A stretch of 11,615 bases of DNA from an uncultured Clostridia bacterium. GTDB taxonomy: Bacteria > Bacillota > Clostridia > Oscillospirales > Ruminococcaceae. Positions 7,836 to 11,615 of this stretch are shown piece by piece. The position numbers and the translations under genes are program-made. Each line of letters begins with the position of its first letter. Positions within the stretch are counted from its first letter, which is position 1. The notes beneath the pieces were generated by a model that saw nothing but the letters and a program-made list of their open reading frames with translations, was not told the DNA's origin and made no database searches. Location: NCBI GenBank assembly GCA_947625455.1, contig CANQOJ010000058.1:1-11615 (forward strand), in the 5' to 3' direction.

Positions 7836-8894
7836 TCAGCCTTTCAGAAAATCCTTGTATTCATCTACCGACATCTTTACAACTTCGCTTTTGCCGATTT
7901 CGGGGCATATGATTATGTTCATTCCGCTTGAAAGATGTTTTTTATCATGCAAAGAAAGCTCATACAGTTTGTCCAAATCGTTTTCAACAGCGGAGTCGGT
8001 TATCGGAAGTCCGCATTTAATCAGCAAAGTGTCAAGCTTTTCGGCGGTGCCTTTTACTGTCATTCCGCGTCTTTCTGCGATATGCGTGAAAACGCTCATA
8101 CCAACCGCTACCGCACAGCCGTGTGTAAGCCCTGTGAAGTTGTAATACTTTTCAATTGCATGACCAAGCGTATGACCGAAATTCAACAGCATACGCTCTC
8201 CCTTTTCGCGCTCGTCATTTTCAACTACCTGCCCTTTGATAGTGACGTTGCGCTTCATAATATCAACAAGATTGTTATTTATATCATTATTTGAAAGAAT
8301 ATCGAACAACTCTCTTGATTTTATCATGCCGTGTTTTATGACTTCAGCCATACCGTCCGAGAAAAATTCGGGCGTAAGCGTTTTAAGCGTTTCGGTATCG
8401 CAGATAACAAGGCGCGGCTGATGAAATGCGCCCACAAGGTTTTTTCCTCCCGCTATATCAACAGCAGTTTTTCCTCCGACCGAGCTGTCAGCCTGTGATA
8501 CAACGGTAGTCGGTATCTGCACAAAATCAATGCCTCGCATATAAGTTGCCGCCGCATAGCCTGCCGTATCTCCTACAACGCCGCCGCCAAGTGCTATGAT
8601 ATAATCCGAGCGTGTATAACCGTTTTCAGCGAGAAAATCGTAGATGTTCAAAAGCGTTGAATGATTTTTAGACGCTTCTCCGTGAGGAAAAACAAACTTT
8701 TTTGCGCTGACGCCCGCTTTTTCAAGCGACTCCATAACGCGTTCACCGTAATATCTGTCAACGTTATCGTCAGTGATTACAGCAGCTTTTCCCGATTTTT
8801 TCAAATCCGAAACAAGTTCGCCCGTTTTGTCGATAATCCCTTTGTCAATAAGAATATCGTATGTTCTGCTTGCTTTAACCGTAACTTTTTCCAT
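7836..8894 (-). CDS. aroB: 3-dehydroquinate synthase
   Basis: A 352-residue enzyme of normal length that cyclises DAHP to 3-dehydroquinate, using NAD and a divalent metal. NAD-binding GGGVVGD is at 103-109, followed by IPTTVVSQADSSVGGKTAVD (127-146) and GGKNLVGAFHQP (149-160). Likely metal ligands are Glu184 in GMAEVIKHG, His245 in NFGHTLGHAIE and His258 in LTHGCAVAVGM. I chose the ATG at 8894 over one at 8918. AAGGAGT lies six bases before 8894, whereas the predicted transcription start is near 8918, which would leave no leader for the longer form. It is the first gene of the aroB-aroA-MmcQ/YjbR-aroC-DUF4364 cluster and has its own promoter at 8925-8953. Confidence 0.96.
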   Translation of the reverse strand: MEKVTVKASRTYDILIDKGIIDKTGELVSDLKKSGKAAVITDDNVDRYYGERVMESLEKAGVSAKKFVFPHGEASKNHSTLLNIYDFLAENGYTRSDYIIALGGGVVGDTAGYAAATYMRGIDFVQIPTTVVSQADSSVGGKTAVDIAGGKNLVGAFHQPRLVICDTETLKTLTPEFFSDGMAEVIKHGMIKSRELFDILSNNDINNNLVDIMKRNVTIKGQVVENDEREKGERMLLNFGHTLGHAIEKYYNFTGLTHGCAVAVGMSVFTHIAERRGMTVKGTAEKLDTLLIKCGLPITDSAVENDLDKLYELSLHDKKHLSSGMNIIICPEIGKSEVVKMSVDEYKDFLKG

Positions 8895-8924
8895 AAAATT
8901 ACTCCTTATAATAAACATAAGTAC

Positions 8925-8953
8925 ATTTTACCATATTTCCAAGTAAATTTCAA
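8925..8953 (-). promoter_or_regulatory. Promoter of the aro cluster
   Basis: On the minus strand, TTGAAA (8953-8948), a 17-base spacer and TAAAAT (8930-8925), with TGG just before the -10 box (extended -10). Transcription should begin near 8918. It lies in the 70-base gap between the recombinase stop and the aroB start, so the aro genes can be expressed independently of the recombinase. Confidence 0.8.
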
Positions 8954-8971
8954 TAGCATTTTATTTACTTG
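8940..8971 (-). repeat. Inverted repeat spanning the recombinase stop codon and the aro -35 box
   Basis: CAAGTAAAT (8940-8948) and ATTTACTTG (8963-8971) are perfect 9-bp arms around 14 bases. On the minus strand the first arm contains the last codon and TAA stop of the recombinase gene, and the second arm abuts and overlaps the -35 box of the aroB promoter. No T-run follows, so it is a poor terminator. It may slow readthrough or bind a protein. Confidence 0.6.
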
Positions 8972-10008
8972 TTGTTGTTTTTGGGAGGTTTAACCTTTGC
9001 AAGAGGATTTTGCTGCATGGCGTTTTCCATTTGCGAACTTGAAACGTGAGTGTATATCTGCGTAGTGTTAAGGTTTTCATGACCGAGAATATCCTTTAAT
9101 ACTCTGATATCAACGCCGTTTTGATACATAAGCGTAGCGGCGGTATGGCGCAGTTTATGTACGGAAAGTCCCATATTATCAAGACCGCAGCTTTTGAAGC
9201 AATCCTCGACGATTTGCTGAACACGGCGGTTTGAAATCCTGGTTTTGCGCCTGCTTAAAAACAAAGCGTCAGTTTTAGCGGTCATATCACGGCAGCCCGA
9301 TGAGGCGCGCTGATCAAAGTCTGTCAAATCAGGTGCAAGATAATCAAGATATGCGTCAACGCAAGCTTGATTTAGGTAAATAATACGTTCTTTACTGCCT
9401 TTGCCGAGAACCTTAAGGGTATAAACCTGATTGCCGTCGGAATTGCGGGTTTTGCGTATATCTTTCATATTTATTCCCACCAGCTCGCTTAAACGCATTC
9501 CGCAGTTAAGAAAAAACGTAACAATGCAGTAATCGCGTTTTGGAAAAGGCGTGGCAACGTTTACAAGAAGTTCGATTGACTGTTCAAGAGTAAGATATTT
9601 CGGCAGCGCCGCTTTAGGGCTTGGCAGTTCAAGATTTGTCATAGGACTTACTTCAAACATATTTTTGTTGTTGGTAAGGAATTTGTAAAACTGCCTAAGC
9701 GTAACAGCTTTTCTGTAACGCGCTTTTTGATGGTTGTCCATTTTATTCTGCATAAAAATCAGAAATTCCTGTGCGTCTTTTAAATCAACGGATTTAATAT
9801 CATCATCTGTTATGTCGGAAATATCAATTTCGGAAAAATCATCTTCATCAGCGCGGTTTCTGCTGATTTTATAAAACTTGAAAAAACTACGCAAGTCGTT
9901 GTAGTAATTCTTAACGGTAAGTTCAGAACGACCTTTAACGATTTGTTCGTAATAGATGAAATCCTTAATGGACTGCGGCGCTAAACTGTAATTCTTATTC
10001 TCGTACAT
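8965..10008 (-). CDS. Tyrosine recombinase, XerC/XerD-like
   Basis: A 347-residue site-specific recombinase with the full catalytic set: Arg172 in GMRLSEL, Lys203 in GKGSKER, His284 and Arg287 in HKLRHTAATLM, His310 in LGHENLNTTQ, and nucleophile Tyr319 in IYTH. The N-terminal SAM-like core-binding domain (about 10-125) contains an acidic insertion near 52-76, which makes it longer than the roughly 300 residues of textbook XerC/D. The close Xer-type motifs and core-gene neighbours suggest a chromosome dimer resolution enzyme acting at dif, rather than an integrase of a mobile element. I could not decide between XerC and XerD. The ATG at 10008 follows a very strong AAGGAGGAGG with nine bases between. 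It has a promoter at 10081-10109 and a leader hairpin. The C-terminal tail is basic and Asn-rich. Confidence 0.92.
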   Translation of the reverse strand: MYENKNYSLAPQSIKDFIYYEQIVKGRSELTVKNYYNDLRSFFKFYKISRNRADEDDFSEIDISDITDDDIKSVDLKDAQEFLIFMQNKMDNHQKARYRKAVTLRQFYKFLTNNKNMFEVSPMTNLELPSPKAALPKYLTLEQSIELLVNVATPFPKRDYCIVTFFLNCGMRLSELVGINMKDIRKTRNSDGNQVYTLKVLGKGSKERIIYLNQACVDAYLDYLAPDLTDFDQRASSGCRDMTAKTDALFLSRRKTRISNRRVQQIVEDCFKSCGLDNMGLSVHKLRHTAATLMYQNGVDIRVLKDILGHENLNTTQIYTHVSSSQMENAMQQNPLAKVKPPKNNNK

Positions 10009-10026
10009 GTAATTTTACCTCCTCCT

Positions 10027-10056
10027 TATTGCGTAAAATTTCTATTTTACGCAATA
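10027..10056 (-). promoter_or_regulatory. Perfect 13-bp leader hairpin touching the recombinase Shine-Dalgarno
   Basis: TATTGCGTAAAAT and ATTTTACGCAATA form a flawless 13-bp stem around four bases (AGAA on the transcribed strand). In the predicted mRNA it lies about 18 to 47 bases after the start site, and its 3' end runs straight into AAGGAGGAGG. A further GTAAAAT lies between the Shine-Dalgarno and the ATG (10012-10018) and could compete for the ATTTTAC arm. The hairpin could act as an RNA switch, an mRNA stabiliser, or as DNA an operator. Confidence 0.85.
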
Positions 10057-10080
10057 GCATATATTTTCCCTTTTTACATT

Positions 10081-10109
10081 ATTATAGCACTTTGCAGAAA
10101 ATTAGTCAA
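10081..10109 (-). promoter_or_regulatory. Promoter of the tyrosine recombinase gene
   Basis: On the minus strand, TTGACT (10109-10104), a 17-base spacer, then TATAAT (10086-10081). The start should be near 10074, leaving a leader of about 65 bases that contains the hairpin at 10027-10056. A 7-bp inverted repeat, TAACGAA/TTCGTTA (10122-10128 and 10138-10144), sits just upstream of the -35 box and might be a regulator site. Confidence 0.82.
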
Positions 10110-10277
10110 TATCAAAAAGCATAACGAATTGCTCAAGTTCGTTAATATTGCATAAAAATGACGTTTATCAATACGCATGTTGTTTAAGGCTTTTTCAAAT
10201 CATTCGATATATCTGCTAACTTTTTTCTGAAAAATTCAAAAAAATTTCGCTAAATGTTATTATTATACAAAAAATGG

Positions 10278-10306
10278 TTGAAATTTTTGAAAAAATGTGG
10301 TAAAAT
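10278..10306 (+). promoter_or_regulatory. Promoter of the H1-tail/SCP-2 gene
   Basis: TTGAAA (10278-10283), 17 bases, TAAAAT (10301-10306), with TGG immediately before the -10 box (extended -10). The start should be near 10313, about 50 bases before the ATG. Both hexamers and the TGG are identical to those of the aroB promoter. A-tracts upstream and in the spacer may act as an UP-like or bending element. Confidence 0.8.
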
Positions 10307-10363
10307 ATATTTGTTAGGTTAAATTTCATTTCGCTTTTGCGGAAAAATCGAAAGGATTATTTT

Positions 10364-10867
10364 ATGGCTAAAAACGTTAACAAGTCTGAAGAGAAAAAGA
10401 CAGCTGCGGAAGTTAAATCTACCGCGGCAAAAAAGACTGCGGTTAAGAAACCCGCTGCAAAGCCTGTCGGAAGACCGGCAAAGTCCGCTAAAACTGCGGC
10501 TGCCAAAACGACAACAAAAAGAGCTCCCGCAAAGAAAACGGTTACTATTGATACCGTTTGCAAAAAGCTGGAGAAGAAAATTTCAAAGACAAAGGCTGCC
10601 GCTATCAAGAGTAAAATCGCTGTTGATATCGAAGTCTGGGGATTTGAGGACGGCTCTAACGGAAAAATGTATGTTGAGGTAAACAACGGCGCTGTTACCG
10701 TTTCCCCTCACACCTATATTGAGAAAGATTTCAGAGTATCTTTAAGCTACGCAAATGCTGCGGCATTTGTAGACGGAAAGATTTCTTTGAGCGCTCTTCT
10801 TGATTCAAAGGATTTCTATGCCGAGGGTAATATTGCCGCGGCTGTAAAGCTTGCGTCCATTTTTTGA
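10364..10867 (+). CDS. Histone-H1-like basic tail fused to SCP-2-like domain
   Basis: A 167-residue protein in two parts. Residues 1-60 are low-complexity Lys/Ala/Thr/Pro with an AT-hook-like VGRPAK (35-40), very much like a histone H1 tail and expected to be disordered and to bind nucleic acid. Residues about 65-165 resemble the SCP-2 sterol-carrier fold: a helix (CKKLEKKISKTKAAAIKSK), the strand pair GKMYVEVNNGAVTVS (100-114), a strand DFRVSLSYANAAAFVDGKIS (122-141), then ALLDSKDFYAEGNIAAAVKLASIF. SCP-2 domains usually hold lipids or other hydrophobic molecules; the ligand here is unknown. The ATG at 10364 follows AAAGGA with seven bases between; an in-frame TTG at 10337 lacks a Shine-Dalgarno. 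It is a single-gene unit with a strong promoter and terminator, suggesting abundance. The chromatin-type role is an inference. Confidence 0.88.
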   Translation: MAKNVNKSEEKKTAAEVKSTAAKKTAVKKPAAKPVGRPAKSAKTAAAKTTTKRAPAKKTVTIDTVCKKLEKKISKTKAAAIKSKIAVDIEVWGFEDGSNGKMYVEVNNGAVTVSPHTYIEKDFRVSLSYANAAAFVDGKISLSALLDSKDFYAEGNIAAAVKLASIF

Positions 10868-10874
10868 TGTCCAG

Positions 10875-10914
10875 TGAAAGACCTTTCTCTTTTGAAAGGT
10901 CTTTCATAATTTTA
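10875..10914 (+). terminator. Intrinsic terminator after the H1-tail/SCP-2 gene
   Basis: TGAAAGACCTTTC (10875-10887) and GAAAGGTCTTTCA (10894-10906) form a perfect 13-bp stem with a TCTTTT loop, followed by TAATTTTA. It begins seven bases after the stop codon. The T-run is modest, but the stem is strong and well placed. Confidence 0.87.
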
Positions 10915-11168
10915 TACTGCCTTGATTTTGATGTCATATCGGCAGTTAAAATTTCTATACAAATTGTTGCTTTTCTGCTCTGCTTTAAACGGTTTGGATA
11001 TTCTTCATCAAAATATGTGAAAAACCGACAATTTTATGCTTCGAAATTTGTGAGAATAGTGAATTGATTTAAGAAGTTTTTACCTTTATAATATATATAA
11101 GACAACTATTTTTTCTGCCCGTTTCTCACCATATTTTTTACATCGATTGTTTTTTGGAGGAATTACCG
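10907..11168. other. Intergenic region before the hydrogenase-like gene
   Basis: About 260 AT-rich bases. The first 155 or so show no gene, repeat or RNA structure I can support. A small open frame across this stretch begins inside the terminator and has no ribosome binding site or recognisable protein pattern. The right-hand end carries a promoter (11064-11092) and the ribosome binding site GGAGG at 11156-11160. Confidence 0.7.
11064..11092 (+). promoter_or_regulatory. Promoter of the hydrogenase-like gene
   Basis: TTGATT (11064-11069), a 17-base spacer and TATAAT (11087-11092), in an AT-rich context. The start should be near 11099, giving a leader of about 70 bases that is T-rich and shows no obvious hairpin. 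Confidence 0.75.
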
Positions 11169-11615
11169 ATGGTTCATGTAAGAGAGGACAAATGCATAGG
11201 CTGTAACGCTTGTATCAGATGTTGCCCTATTCCAAACGCGAATACTTATGACGGACACGTTGTTAAAATCAACAACAAGGAATGTATACGCTGCGGCGAG
11301 TGCGTAAAGCATTGCCCGCACGGCGCACGCTATTATGATGACGACATCGATAAGGTTTTAGAACTTATTCATGCTCATCAGAAAGTTTCATTCGTTGTTG
11401 CGCCCGCTATCAAGGCGTCTATGGACGGTACCTGGCGTCATGTTCTGCAATGGTTTAAAGACCAGGGCGTTCACGAGATTTACGACGGCGCGTTCGGTGC
11501 AGATATTTGTACATATATGCACATTAAATACCTTAAACAAAATCCCGGAGCAAAGGTTATTTCTCAGCCGTGCGCCGCTATAGTTAATTATGCGGAAATG
11601 CACAAGCCCGATTTG
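11169..11615 (+). CDS. Two-[4Fe-4S] ferredoxin / [FeFe]-hydrogenase-like protein, N-terminal part (3' end outside window)
   Basis: The first 149 residues of a longer protein; the frame is open to the window edge. The ATG at 11169 lies eight bases after GGAGG. Residues 9-20 (Cys9, 12, 15, 19) and 39-50 (Cys39, 42, 45, 49) are two CxxCxxCxxxCP motifs, each able to ligate a [4Fe-4S] cluster. From about residue 72 (KVSFVVAPAIKAS) it follows the iron-hydrogenase large-subunit domain, with FKDQGVHEIYDGAFGADI (97-114) and SQPCAAIVNYAEMHKPDL (132-149). The last segment aligns with the first H-cluster motif TSCCPAW, but has Pro134 where catalytic enzymes have the proton-relay cysteine, while the cluster-ligand cysteine (Cys135) is kept. 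That points to a sensory or other non-canonical member. Clostridial relatives often continue into PAS or SpoIIE-phosphatase regions, which cannot be seen here. Cytoplasmic; no signal peptide. Confidence 0.88.
   Translation, partial: MVHVREDKCIGCNACIRCCPIPNANTYDGHVVKINNKECIRCGECVKHCPHGARYYDDDIDKVLELIHAHQKVSFVVAPAIKASMDGTWRHVLQWFKDQGVHEIYDGAFGADICTYMHIKYLKQNPGAKVISQPCAAIVNYAEMHKPDL

Larger units (their letters stand above)
10009..10363. other. Divergent intergenic region, 355 bases
   Basis: This AT-rich stretch separates the recombinase gene (minus) from the basic SCP-2-like protein gene (plus). It holds the recombinase leader hairpin and promoter, the TAACGAA/TTCGTTA repeat, and the plus-strand promoter at 10278-10306. 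Between 10221 and 10295 are runs of A or T centred near 10223, 10232, 10241, 10271, 10282 and 10292. Their spacing is close to whole helical turns, so the DNA is probably bent ahead of the plus-strand promoter. I see no gene in it. Confidence 0.75.

Noticed and set aside
6654..8294. Several plus-strand open frames opposite aroA and aroB, up to 160 codons
   Set aside because: They are antisense to intact, strongly conserved genes, and their serine- and proline-rich translations are typical of out-of-frame reading.
8895..8918. Longer aroB start at 8918 adding MFIIRSNF
   Set aside because: The AAGGAGT would lie inside the extension, and the predicted transcript begins at about this base, so the ATG at 8894 fits better.
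8965..10008. Tyrosine recombinase as evidence of a prophage, integron or transposon
   Set aside because: No flanking att repeats, phage genes, cassettes or relaxase genes are seen. Its neighbours are housekeeping genes and its motifs are Xer-like.
10122..10144. TAACGAA/TTCGTTA inverted repeat as a defined operator
   Set aside because: It is only 7 bp with a 9-base spacer in AT-rich DNA and matches no operator I can name. It is kept only as a note with the recombinase promoter.
10864..11067. A 67-codon plus-strand open frame after the SCP-2-like gene
   Set aside because: It begins within the previous stop region, reads through the terminator hairpin, has no ribosome binding site, and has no recognisable pattern.
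11388..11603. A 71-codon minus-strand open frame opposite the hydrogenase-like gene
   Set aside because: It is antisense to a frame with two clear ferredoxin cluster motifs.

Overview
The window looks like core chromosome of a low-to-moderate GC member of the Bacillota, most likely class Clostridia (Oscillospiraceae/Ruminococcus-like). The reasons are strong AGGAGG-type ribosome binding sites, near-consensus vegetative promoters, several TTG starts, a DUF4364 protein, a MmcQ/YjbR protein, and an iron-hydrogenase-like ferredoxin protein of the kind common in anaerobic clostridia. The family assignment is an inference. I see no tRNA, rRNA, CRISPR array, insertion sequence or prophage module.

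Layout. (1) 1-1123, plus strand: the end of a metal ABC transporter ATPase, overlapping its ABC-3 type membrane permease. (2) 1182-4509, plus strand: a perfect TTGACA-N17-TATAAT promoter drives an unrecognised three-helix membrane protein. A hairpin follows, then a 748-residue protein that reads as two copies of a LOTUS/OST-HTH-like plus second-domain unit, ended by a DUF3825-like domain. (3) A compact hairpin at 4516-4537 lies between convergent genes and probably ends transcription from both sides. (4) 8953-4548, minus strand: the shikimate-pathway cluster aroB-aroA-(MmcQ/YjbR)-aroC-(DUF4364), tightly spaced, with its own promoter before aroB. (5) 10109-8965, minus strand: a complete XerC/D-type tyrosine recombinase. 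Its leader carries a perfect 13-bp hairpin directly against the Shine-Dalgarno. (6) 10278-10906, plus strand: an abundant-looking basic protein with a histone-H1-like Lys/Ala/Pro tail fused to an SCP-2-like domain, with strong promoter and terminator. (7) 11064 to the end, plus strand: the start of a two-cluster ferredoxin/[FeFe]-hydrogenase-like protein, cut by the window edge, in which the proton-relay cysteine of the first H-cluster motif is replaced.

How they work together: aroB, aroA and aroC supply steps 2, 6 and 7 of chorismate synthesis, and the two small genes in the cluster are probably co-transcribed. The other blocks are separate transcription units and I see no functional link between them. 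The least explained parts are the LOTUS-like/DUF3825 protein, the H1-tail/SCP-2 fusion, the recombinase leader structure, and the non-canonical hydrogenase-like protein.
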